Of a stretch of DNA of 64,000 nucleotides, positions 1 to 10,900 are shown piece after piece. Under the pieces are notes generated by a model. It was given only the letters and a program-made list of their open reading frames with translations, had not been told where the DNA came from and ran no database searches. The stretch comes from Corbicula japonica (lineage: Eukaryota > Mollusca > Bivalvia > Venerida > Cyrenidae): assembly GCA_038501625.1 (NCBI GenBank), contig JAZAYU010000172.1:930001-994000 (forward strand), in the 5' to 3' direction. Both the position numbers and the translations under genes were made by a program. The number at the start of each line of letters is the position of its first letter. Within the stretch, counting starts at the first letter, position 1.

Positions 1-165
1 AAATTTTATGAATGAGTTAAACTTACCAATCATATTTATTTACATGTAGGATTTACTTCCCTTGTTTACAGTCAGAGGCGCATGCATGTAATGCTTGAAT
101 AAGAAAATCAAGCATCTCGGTGATATCACCGCGCATGTGCCAGATCAGTTTTACTGAACAAGTGA
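1..165. repeat. DIRS 3'-side inverted terminal repeat
   Basis: This stretch is the near-perfect reverse complement of 4440-4604, sharing the blocks CATATTTATTTACATGTAGG, TTTACTTCCCTTGTTTACAG and CTCGGTGATATCAC. The outermost 20 or so bases differ between the two repeats (AAATTTTATGAATGAG here against ATTTTATTTCATTCG there), as is known for DIRS-1 termini. Confidence 0.85.
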
Positions 166-212
166 AAGCAGTAATTTATGACAAAAAATTACTGTGGGGT
201 GGTGGTGGGTAA

Positions 213-322
213 CTAGTATGACTGGTAAGTTTAACTCATTCATAAAATTTGAACTTGATTACAAATTTTTCAATTTTATTTCATTCGTTAAACTTACCAG
301 TCATATTTATTTACATGTAGGA
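213..322. repeat. DIRS internal complementary region
   Basis: Bases 221-250 are the reverse complement of the element's left edge (1-30). Bases 274-322 are the reverse complement of its right edge (4555-4604). The two segments are separated by 23 nt not found elsewhere in the window. Together they read as the reverse complement of a circular junction joining the two element ends, which is the templating role proposed for this region in DIRS elements. Confidence 0.8.
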
Positions 323-1129
323 TAGATTCCAAAGCAATGTACTCACCTCAAAAAAGGTGGTGTTTGGTAATTTTTTGATGAATATGGTAATCCTCTTTGG
401 TACCAACATCAACAAGTTCACTTATGTGTAGAAAAAACCAATTTGACCCACACAGTAGATAACTCTACAAAAACCACTGTATACATTTATGTTACCTAGC
501 TGTTAACATAAATTGGAACAACTAAGTCCCGCGACTCGCTGAAAGTAACTCTTATACTTTATCAATTCTTTTAAAGTTCATTTCAAAACAAATGAAGTTC
601 TATTTACATCCCGAAGACAAAAACTGGGGAAATATTGACTCTATGCTCCAATCTGCTGAGGCTAAGATGGATTTCAATGATGCTCCTTGAAACAGAGCCA
701 ATGACAGACCAAGAGCTCTCGTACTATTAGCCTTGACCTTCAAACTTTTGTCCTGAAGAGTTCATTTCCAAGTCTGAACAATCCAATTTGATACTGTCTG
801 TGAACTAACTGGGTTACCAGGTTCGTTTAACCCAAGAAAAAGATGTGTTACATCTTCACCAGTTCCTGACTTCCTGTATTTTTTAGCTGCTTTTAAATAG
901 TAATACAACGATCATTTAGGATCTAGCTTCTTGTTTTCTGGGAAGGCCAGAATAAAAATTGTCCCCCAAAATGGGAAGGCCTATCTTGCCTGTGTAAACC
1001 ATGACTGATGAAGGTAATACCTCTTTACTTAATGTTAACAGAACCTTCTCCTAACCTCAAACAGCGTGTCACTGCCTCTCCGGAAAGAAGTAAAGGCAAT
1101 TAAAAACACTGTTTTATATGTTACTTACT

Positions 1130-1757
1130 TTAAAGAAGCTTTATGCATCGGCTCAAAAATGCCTTTTGTAATGCTTCAAGCACCTTCAAGTTCAATAAGT
1201 CCCATTCAGGTATTAGCCTAATTGTTGGAGGACTGGAATTAAACATTCCTTTTAGTAACCGAATCACATATGAATGCTGACCTACTCTATGACCTTCAAT
1301 TGGAGAGAGTACGGCTGACAACATTGATCTATAACCACTTACTGTGCGGTATTGCAAACCTTTGTGGTAAATATCGGTAAGAAAGAGAGTCTTTAGTATA
1401 TCCAATCTTTCCGTACTGTCTGTCGACAACATCCAGATTTGTAAGTTGAAACAATCCTGGATTTGGATGGCCAATTTGTGTTTTTGGTTGTACTAAGAGA
1501 TCCGGAATCACTGGCAGTTTTAGAGGGCATGCTGCTAGTAAATTCAGAATTTCCGTGTACCAATGTCCTCTCTGACACCAAGAAGCTATGAGAATAACTC
1601 GGCAGTGGAATTGCGACATATGTACCTTCGGGAACAGGCATAGGGGAGGGTAGGCATAAGCATACATGTTTCCCCAAGAAATACTCAGAGCATCTATTGC
1701 AAAAGCTTGATTGTTTGTGAACCATGAACAATACACTGGTGCCTGATGGTTCTCCAC
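1130..1757 (-). pseudogene. DIRS RNase H tail and tyrosine recombinase remnant
   Basis: Overlapping frames give first (1757-1393) a stretch typical of the RNase H-distal part of DIRS polyproteins: APVYCSWF, AIDALSISWGNMYAYAYPP and a later VILIASWCQRGHW-like block. The following frame (1474-1130) has the N-terminal core-binding domain of a DIRS recombinase: GLQYRTVSGYRSMLSAVLS, then VIRLLKGMFNSSPP. The catalytic C-terminal half should lie at about 1100-330 but is too decayed to read. The segment needs at least one frameshift and is not functional. Confidence 0.75.
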
Positions 1758-2189
1758 TGAGGCAAAAATATCACTAACCGAAGTTCCCCAAACTTGAAAT
1801 ATTTTGTGTTCTACTGAAGGATTCAGAGACTACTCTGTTTCCTTAATTTTGTGTCAGCTGAACTGATCCCCTGTGTTCAGTTTCCCGACTATGTGTACTG
1901 CTCGTATTCAAATGTTGTTTGGATAGCTAACTTCCATAAAGTCCAAGCCTGAAAGCACAATTGACTCGACCGTGTGCCCACCCTGATGTTTATGTACTGA
2001 AATACTGTTGTGTTGCCCGTCTTTAACAACACTGATTTCCCTTGAAACTGATCTAGAAAATGACTGTCAAAAAGACTGCTTGCATTTCCAAGAAATTAAT
2101 ATGCATGTTTCTCTGTGTCAATGACCAAGTTTCTAGAATGTAATTTTTCCCTACATAACCCCCATACATTTCCTTGGAAGCCTCTGTGG

Positions 2190-3076
2190 TTATGGTGATT
2201 TCTGCCAGGGGCTGTTGAAAAGATTGGCCCTTGAAGATGTTGGCTGGATTTTGACATCAAAACCAGATGTGATTGCAGATGTTGTGGAAATGGAATGACC
2301 CTGTCTAAAGGGCGACTTGCTGGTTTCTAGAAACTGAGAAGGTAAAGTTGAATAAGCCTCATGAACAATCTTGCATTTGGAAAAAAGTTCCAGGCAAGAT
2401 GCCAAGAGCCCTAGAAGATGCAGAAAATTTTAAGCTTTGTTCCAACCCTTGACTATGTCCGATATTGCCGCCTGAATCTTCAAGAATGTCTCGTCTGTTG
2501 GAAGAATCAGACTGAATTTCAGATTGAACAAGGACCCAATGTACGCGATTATTTGTTGAGGTTCCAGACTGGACTAGATGCACTATAAACCCAGTGAAAA
2601 ACAGAAGATTGAGGCAAACACTTCGATCTGCAATTAACTGACGGCGTTCTTGATTCAGTGCCAGCCAATGGTCTTAATATACTGCAAGATGTATGTTTTG
2701 AGAATATAGGTGAGTTGACACTACAGATACTATTTGGGTGAATACTCTGAGTGCTACTGTTGGACCACAGCACATTACTTTCCACTGATAGCATTTGCCT
2801 AGAAAAACAAATCTCAGAAACTTTCGATGGCCTGGGAATATTGGTAAATACATGTATGCATCGTGTAGGTCTATAGAGATTTCCCAGTCTTTTGTCATTA
2901 TTACTTTGGGATCCAAAAATTTGGAACCGCAGGTGTATTTCCGTCTGTGGCTTTAGTAATCCGAGTCTTAGAATCTCGAGACTGCCTATTACCTTTGTTA
3001 GGATCGAACCCCTAAGATCTCTTCTAGGTCCCTGTAATTTGCTGACCCAGAGTTCTTTTGAAAACTTGTTTATCAA
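2190..3076 (-). pseudogene. DIRS reverse transcriptase remnant
   Basis: The 2916-2674 frame carries the RT core pattern SIDLHDAYMYLPIFPGHRKF followed by LRFVFLGKCYQW and ALRVFTQIVS. This matches the 'DLKDAY.H.PI...R.FLRF....Y.W' region of DIRS-type reverse transcriptases, which act on the element's own RNA. The catalytic metal-binding motif expected just downstream is not intact, and the neighbouring frames hold short fragments only. It is a broken copy. Confidence 0.75.
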
Positions 3077-3658
3077 AAGATTCGGGAGATTTTCTCTTTT
3101 GTCTCCAGAAAAACTCCGGAACTAAGTCACTCAACTGATCCTTCTGTTCCTGGTTTTCAATTCAGACTGAAGACCAGCATCAAAACGTCCTCTGCTGTAA
3201 GGGATAAGTACATGACTTTTGACTAAATGTCTTTGATGGTATTGAGTCTAGACTCTGAAACAGCTGCTTTACGCCGCATAAGAAGATGGAAAGCATCAGC
3301 CCTTCCAGCTTGATCTAGTTGACATATCAAAAAGATCATGTACTGTCTGTACTGATTTGTCCATACTGACTTCTTTTTCTTTGAGTGTAGACAACAACGT
3401 CCTTAAACGCTGCTGAATAATCTCGTTTTAACTTTAATCTTTGTCTTACTAACAGTCTCAGTCTTTGAAGTGCAATGTCATCATCCCCGCAAGGGGTTTG
3501 ACGTCAAAGGAAGATAGACAGGCTACAGCTATAATGTTCTTGATAACCCAGTGTATCTATAGATTTCATAGGCTGAGAGCATAACTGTCTACTCTTAATC
3601 CATGCTTTTACCATCTTAGTACCATGGCATTACTGTAACATGGGCTTCAGTAAGTCAT

Positions 3659-4345
3659 CTAATCCAGGCACATCCAGGAAGTCTTTGCTTTTCTCATGAA
3701 CTGGAAAATACAACTTTTATTCATCTTTATTAGCAGATATACACGTATTTCAGTTCGATTTTTTATTTTAAGAACCGATGCTTGTATGACATCCAAGACA
3801 AAGCCATTAATGCCACTGTCAGAATGAGAAGTGTCACAGCCAATCAACTCCTTCCGCATAATAGGAGTTTCTGGCTTAACATGTTTTGTTTTGAATTTAT
3901 CAACACACCCTGTAGCAGAAAACTGATACTGCCAAGATAAAAATGAAGCAGAATCATCACAAAGCCCAAACACATCCATATGATCGTGTTCCCTGTAAAG
4001 ACAAAATGTCCTCATAAATGCCATTGTAGAGACTTATTATATTTCGAGGTCTGCAAGCCAATGACTCGCTATCCTCTATGTCAGCTCTCAGCTGGGCCGA
4101 ACCCACTGTATGCTGCTGAGTGTTTGAAACAGTTCTCAGCGAGGCTAAACCTCCTGTATACTGTAACACAGACTTCACTGACTCAAGAGATTGCAAAAAT
4201 TCTCAAAACCAAAGTCAAACTTACGTTTCATGGCCGAAAACCATATATCCAACGCAAGTGGTTTCGAAGATTTGTTTGAATGCGACGATTTCTCACTAAA
4301 AACTTCGTCGTCCATAGCTGCAGCACGAAATGCTGCTTCAGCCAT
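3659..4345 (-). pseudogene. DIRS gag-like first ORF, broken
   Basis: An ATG at 4345 opens a frame beginning MAEAAFRAAAMDDEVFSEKS, which runs to about 4180 and then continues in other frames to about 3659. It is the first ORF inside the 5' inverted repeat, the position of the gag-like ORF in DIRS elements. I see no zinc knuckle. Identification rests on position. Confidence 0.45.
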
Positions 4346-4439
4346 TGTAAAAATCCACAAAAGAAAAACACTGAACTCCAAAAAACTCTAAAAAATCCAA
4401 AAGAGAAGTTTCAAAAACACGTCCGACTGTTTTCACGCT

Positions 4440-4604
4440 AAAAGTAAAACTGATCTGGCACATGCGGTGTGATATCACCGAGACGCTTGATTTTCTTATT
4501 CAAGCATTACACTCATGCGCCTATGCGAGTCTGACTGTAAACAAGGGAAGTAAATCCTACATGTAAATAAATATGACTGGTAAGTTTAACGAATGAAATA
4601 AAAT
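4440..4604. repeat. DIRS 5'-side inverted terminal repeat
   Basis: Inverted partner of 1-165. The match ends at AATAAAAT (4604), after which the sequence is unrelated (CTAGGTTGC), so 4604 is taken as the element edge. Confidence 0.85.
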
Positions 4605-4754
4605 CTAGGTTGCAATGAGCATTTTCCCCAAAATTTATTTTAGAAATTTTAGCCGGTTTTCGCCATTTGCAATGTTTGTGACCCCCTAAGTACTACTTTA
4701 CTTTCAATATTACATCATATGGCTTATAAATGATTTTTTTTCTTCAATACTCAC

Positions 4755-4936
4755 CATGAAAGGGAACCATGGCGGCTGAGCCACGCCAGCATCTCCTGGG
4801 TTGATATTATCCACATACCATGCTATAACCATGTAAATGATTGTATCAACTATCAACATAACCATCGCATCTATCAGCGAGAAATTATCATCAATTGTGC
4901 CCGGCTTGTAAAAATTGTTCCATTGTGCTCCTTCCC
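4755..4936 (-). CDS. ABCA exon 6: last TM of domain 1
   Basis: The acceptor TTTTCAG|GGGAAGG and donor TTCATG|GTGAGT bound 182 nt. It encodes GEGAQWNNFYKPG, DDNFSLIDAMVMLIVDTIIY and WYVDNINPGDAGVAQPPWFP, matching the 'DNF......MLL.D...Y....WY...V.PG..G..QPW.F' region that precedes the first nucleotide-binding domain of ABCA. The next exon is beyond the left end of the window; the intron contains the DIRS element. Confidence 0.9.
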
Positions 4937-7900
4937 CTGAAAAACAAAACAGCAGTTAGGAACCAGTATTGTATTAAAAGGTAGCAAATTAGCATTAAAA
5001 CCTATATATGGGGCGCGTCACGGGAAAAGGTACATTCGGTCATATTTTGTTACATTTTAGTTATTACTATATTTGGAAAAAAATTACAACTATCTCTTAG
5101 TTTCTTATAACTAAGAAGTGATTTTCTTACTCATGTTTAAAATAAAATGATATTTTTACTGCGAAATGCATAACAATTAATGTCGTCTGCTCAACCCCAT
5201 GACGTCATTTCAAGGAATGACGTCAACTCTTCGAAGGTACCATTTCCCGTGACGCGCCCCATATGGTGTAAAGGGTTAACAAAAGAATTTCCACATCTTG
5301 CTTTCTTTGAAGGGAATTTCTTATTTTCAGCTACCTATTTTGACATTTCTTTCATGGTTGAAACTTTCAGCTTTCTACATTAATGGAAATTTCTTTCATT
5401 GCTGGAATTTTCTGTCCTAGCTATCAGAATTAATTGAAAATCATTCCATTGAAGAAACTTTCTTATTTTCCGCTTTGTAATTAGTTGACATTTCTTTGAC
5501 ATAATCTCAGCAGGTATGGCTTTTTTCTGTGATAACTAACCATTACCCTGGAGAACTAAATGCCACATATTTGCTATAGTTACCACAGTAACTATTCCAT
5601 AATGTAGTTCAGTGGAATTCAGGAAATCAGAAGACCATTACTTAGCAATGCTATATATAGTAAATCAATAAGGGAATGGCTTCGAGGGAGACTTTCGATA
5701 AACAGTCTCCCAAATGTCCTCAACTTCTCCCTCTACTGAGCCAAGGGAGAAGTTTTTCACTATATGTTTATTGAAGGAAACTAAAAACCTGCATAATTTC
5801 ACAGTGAAACAGGTATAACTTCTCCCTGTTTTGCCAACCAAAGTCGATTCCTGATAATATAGGTTAATTATTATTTTAATGGTAAAAGATATGCTCATTC
5901 AACATTTCCGATAATTATGACAAGTAATATACCCAGCCTTTGTCAGTTTACGTTGAGGTGATGTATTGTTTTGCCACCTCTGTATGTTTCTCTCAACATT
6001 TATCAAATTCCTGATATTTCATGATGAAAATTAATATTACACCCATTTAACCCTTTCCTCCACATATATGCCTTGCCGTCTGATCAGGATATGCACTGTT
6101 CACTTTTTCATTTATTATGTTATTTCTGCCCAAAATGCTAACAGTGAAGATCCAAACGGGTAGGATGTGCTGGCTAATCTGGATCTGCACTGGTCGTACA
6201 TGGGTAAAAAGGTGTATATATGGAGTAAAGGGATAAAATAGACTCAAATGACCAATGAAGTGAATTGCCTTTCAGCCACACAGTTCAGACAGTTTATCTA
6301 AGCTCAATCTATTGAGATAACGATTAAACATGCCTGTTAACATGTTTAGGAGTTTTTATTAGAATATAGGTTCTTAAATTACGTAAAACTTCAATAATGA
6401 ACCATTACACCTTAAATCATCAATATAATCGTAAAAACCCCTAGGGACTAGGATCATAAAATTGTGCTTGGAGACAAATAAGAATCCTCTTAACTGGTCT
6501 TCAGTCTCAAGAAGCTGACTGGTTTAAATAGAACAAAATCTACAAATGGACCAATCAAAGGCTAGAGTGAGGAGACTAGTCTCCAATTTCTGGATCCATA
6601 ATCATAAAACTATAATTCAAAAGTCTCAGTTCATGCAAAATAAATTGGTATTTCACTGTTTTCAAAAAGTGGAATATCATTTTTATTTTCACTGATTTTT
6701 TCACGTTGGTACCCAAACGCACATAATATTTCAAATGAGAATGCTTATTCAACGGGTACAAGTTTCAGGATAGGATAGGACATCATGATGTAACATTATC
6801 ACGTTTCGGTGCCATTTTATGCTAGTTTTTCTGTCTAATTCACACAAATTTTGCACTAAAATCTTAAAATAAAAAGACAATTTGTTTTTACCGGTCAAAG
6901 ATAGAAATATATTCACTTGTGTACTCCGAAATTATGTATATCACACCTGGCTTCAAATTCCGGATTTTATATTTCTATCTTATACTGGTAAAAACAAATA
7001 ACCTCTATTTCTTCCAAAATGACCAGACAATATGAGGTCAATGGTCACATTTTTCACATAATAATGCAAAGTATATTCAAAAAAACTTTGTTTGGCTTAG
7101 ATTGGTTTTAAAAAATTAATGTTTATCAGAAGTAGAAGGCAACATCAAAAAGAAATACTTGTTCCTTCATATATGAAAACAAATACCTGTTCCTTTTATA
7201 TAAAAACAAATACCTGTTCCTTCTATATAAAAACAAATACCTGTTCCTTCTATATAAAAACAAATACCTGTTCCTTCTATATAAAAACAAATACCTGTTC
7301 CTTCTATATAAAAACAAATACCTGTTCCTTCTATATAAAAACAAATACCTGCTCCTTCTATATAAAAACAAATACCTGTTCCTTCTATATAAAAACAAAT
7401 ACCTGTTCCTTCTATATAAAAACAAATACCTGTTCCTTCTATATAAAAACAACTACCTGTTCCTTTTTTATTAAAACAAATACCTGTTTCTTCTATATAA
7501 AAACAAGTACCTGTTCCTTCTATATAAAAACAAATACCTGTTTCTTCTAGATTTTATAAAAACAAATATCTGTTCCTTCTATAAAAAACAATACCTGTTT
7601 CTTCTATATAAAAACAAATACCTGTTCCTTGTATATAAAAACAAATACCAAAATAGTTCCTTCTATATAACAAGATGGGTGTTCAGATGAACACTTGTGT
7701 CGCCCTCGGGTACAATGTTGGAAGAAAAATGCAAGTACAAAAAGGGGCATAACTCCATCTTGAACAAAACAACTTGCCATCAACACGATGAGTGTGTTGT
7801 CTTGAGCAATATAATTAGAAAGTTTCATGAAGAAATATTGAGAAATGGCAAAGTTTTTGCCAACATTAAGTTTTTGTGTTAAAATCCAAGTTCAAAAAGG

Positions 7901-10900
7901 GGCCTAACACCATGAAAAGTGACCTTGACCTAAAGAATTTGGCATCATCATGAGCATGTTGTCATAATCAATTTAATTTAAAAGTTTCATGAAGAAATAT
8001 TGAGAAGTGGCAAAGTTATAGCCAACGTTAAGTTTTCGTGCAAAATCTAAGGACAAAAAGGGGCCTAACTCCATCAAATGTGACCTTGACCTAAAGAATT
8101 TGGCATCATCATGAGCGTGTTGTCATAAGCAATATAATTTGAAAGTTTCATGAAGAAATATTGAGAAATGGCAAAGTTATAGCCAACGTTAAGTTTTCGT
8201 GTCAAAATCTAAGTACAAAAAGGGGCATTACTCCATCAAATGTGACCTTGACCTAACAGATTTGGCATCATCATGAGTGTGTTGTCATAAGCAATATAAT
8301 TTGAAAGTTTCATGAAGAAATAATAAGAAATGGCAAAGTTATAGCCAACATTAAGTTTTCGTGACGGACGGACGGACGGACGGACAAAGCGATCCCTATG
8401 TATCGCCATTTCTTCGAAAGGGCGACACAAAAACAAATATCTGTTCCTTCTATATAAAAACAAATACCTGTTCCTTCAATATAAAAACAAATACCTGTTC
8501 CTTCATAAATAAGCATTGTGTTGATTCCAAATGACATGCCAACGTTGTGCAGAAGACAAGCGGCCATTTTCTCAGACTGTGACATTGTTTCATACTGATC
8601 CCGTAGAAAGAAGAAAGGGAAGTACGTCAGAAAGTACAAGATACCAGCTGCAAATGCCGCCGAGTTAGCTGAAATTCAGAAAGAAATGTTTGTCTTATGC
8701 CAACCGCTTTTACTGTTGATGAACTTATATTGGTGGGCAAAAAATTTGTGTTCTTTCATGTTAGATACTACAGAGCCCCTAAGGTGACATTTAGCATACT
8801 TTATTTCATTTTCCATACTTTTTTAAGGATATTATTTCAATGTCTGATCAGGATGTAAATTGTTTGCTTTTTTATTCATCAAGTTATTTCTGCCCAAAAT
8901 GTGACTAGTGCAGATCCTGATCTGACGGCACAGATGTGCCGGCTAATCTGGATCTACACTGTTGGCATATGCGTAAAAATGTGTTTATACAGAGATCAAG
9001 AGTGCCAAACTGACACAAAATACGCCCGTCAAAATGCTGATCATCAAAGTTGCGTAACGATCCGATGAAAATTATTCAACTTGGAGAGCAGATACCGCTA
9101 TTTAAGTTTTTGGACAATTCAAGGGCCATAATTCAGGAGTGCCTGGGGGGATTCGGCAGGTTATAGAACTTGGTCGAGATATTATGCCCACCAAAATATT
9201 CACCAAGTTTGATAAAGACCGGATGAAAACTCTTTGACTTACCGAGCGGAAACAGTAATTTTGGACAATTCAAGGGCCATAATTCAGGAGTGCCTGGGGG
9301 GGATTTGGCTAGTTATTGAACTTGGTCGAGATATTATGCCCACCAACATATTCACCAAGTTTGATAAAGACTGGATGAAAACTCTTTGACTTAGAGTGCG
9401 GAAACAGTAATTTTGGACAATTCAAGGGCCATAATTCAGGAGTGCCTGGGGGGATTTGGCTGGTAATAGAACTTGGTCGAGATATTATGCCCACCAACAT
9501 ATTCACCAAGTTTGATAAAGACCGGATGAAAACTCTTTGACTTAGAGAGCATAAAAAGTAATTTTGGACAATTCAAGGGCCATAATTCAGGAGTGCCTGG
9601 GGGGATTTGGCTGGTTATAGAACTTTGTCAAGATATTATGCCCACCAACATATTCACCAAGTTTGATAAAGATCGGGTGAAAACTCTTTGACTTAGAGAG
9701 CGGAAACCATGTGGACGCCGCCTGCCCACCAACCCGCCCGCCCGCTGCAGGTGTTCCCATAATACGTCCCGTTTTTCAAACGGGTGTAATAAAAAGTGTT
9801 AATGGCTATGTTAAAACCTTATAATCCCCTATATTTTGCACATTTCTATAATGTGATTTTTAAAAATATTTTTCTGATAATCAATGTTTTTTTACTGCTG
9901 AATGCATAAAAAGAAAATGTTTATTCATCATCCTTGTGACATAATTTCAAGAAAAAATTGCTGATCTTAAAGACATCATTTCAAGGAATTATGCCGATTC
10001 CCGGAAAACATAATTTTGCATGGTGCAGCTCACAGTAGTAGAAACATCATTAAACATGTAAACTTGAAATCTGCTTCAAAAACATTTACCTGTAGGCTAT
10101 TGGCATAATGAACTCAAGACATTTTGAAAATATAAAAATATACAGATACAAGTATATATGTCCCTCTGAAAATGTCATTTGTGTCAAGTGTGCAAAAATT
10201 GGGCCTAGCAAAATTAAATAATACCACAGTAATAAAAACCTATCAATCACAACATTGGTTTACTCACCCTTACTGAAGAACGTGCTGATCATGAAGCAGA
10301 AAGCTATTGTTGCGATGACATAAAGAAGCAGAAACACGAAGAACAGAGTTGGCTGCGTGTAATTCAGAATCTTTCCCCTGTCGCCAAACTTGATGTTGAA
10401 GATGATTGTGTAGACGATACACACGAGGATAAGGTAAATGAGATTCTTCACAAACCAGGAGATCCAGTAAATCGATGTTTTCAGACCCATCATTTTCATT
10501 GCTTCCTGAAAATATCAACATAATTACCTTTTAAATATCATTCAGCTGGGATGAGGGAAAATTGGGAAAAACTCTTTACCCAATAACCTTATCATGGTTC
10601 TTTCAATTTTAGCAAGTAAATTTGTTATAAACCCTTTACTCCATATATATGAATGTTACTGCATCTGTGGCCCATCCATTCTGTCTGTACATGATTTACA
10701 CTGTTTGCTTTTTGGTCAGAAAGAACCTAATGAAAATATAAGCCAAAAGTGTAGATCAGATTGGATGGATGTGAGGCTGATGTCAATCTACACCAGATGT
10801 ACATGGGATAAAGCCATATCCAAGTTGCAAAAGTGTTAATGTGGTCAAAAGACACAGAAAACAAGTTTCGTTAAGCTAAATCTTCATGAAATACAAAACC

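Larger units (their letters stand above)
1..4604 (-). mobile_element. DIRS-type tyrosine-recombinase retrotransposon, decayed, nearly complete
   Basis: The element reads on the minus strand: gag-like ORF (4345-3659), reverse transcriptase (around 3076-2600), RNase H and linker (about 2400-1393), then tyrosine recombinase (about 1474-1130). It is bounded by inverted, not direct, terminal repeats of about 165 bp (1-165 and 4440-4604). Just inside the 3' repeat lies an internal complementary region (213-322). ORF order, inverted repeats and internal complementary region together are diagnostic of DIRS elements, which circularise and integrate by a tyrosine recombinase without a target duplication. 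All ORFs are broken by stops and frameshifts, so this copy is inactive. It lies in an intron of the ABCA gene, downstream of the 4755-4936 exon. The outer edge at position 1 is probably cut by the window by about 20 nt (inference). Confidence 0.88.

Noticed and set aside
7119..7550. 143-codon frame of repeated KTNTCSFYI
   Set aside because: Antisense reading of the 27-bp minisatellite in an ABCA intron.
7155..7670. CRISPR-like regularly spaced repeat
   Set aside because: Units are directly adjacent with no unique spacers, and the sequence is eukaryotic intronic DNA.
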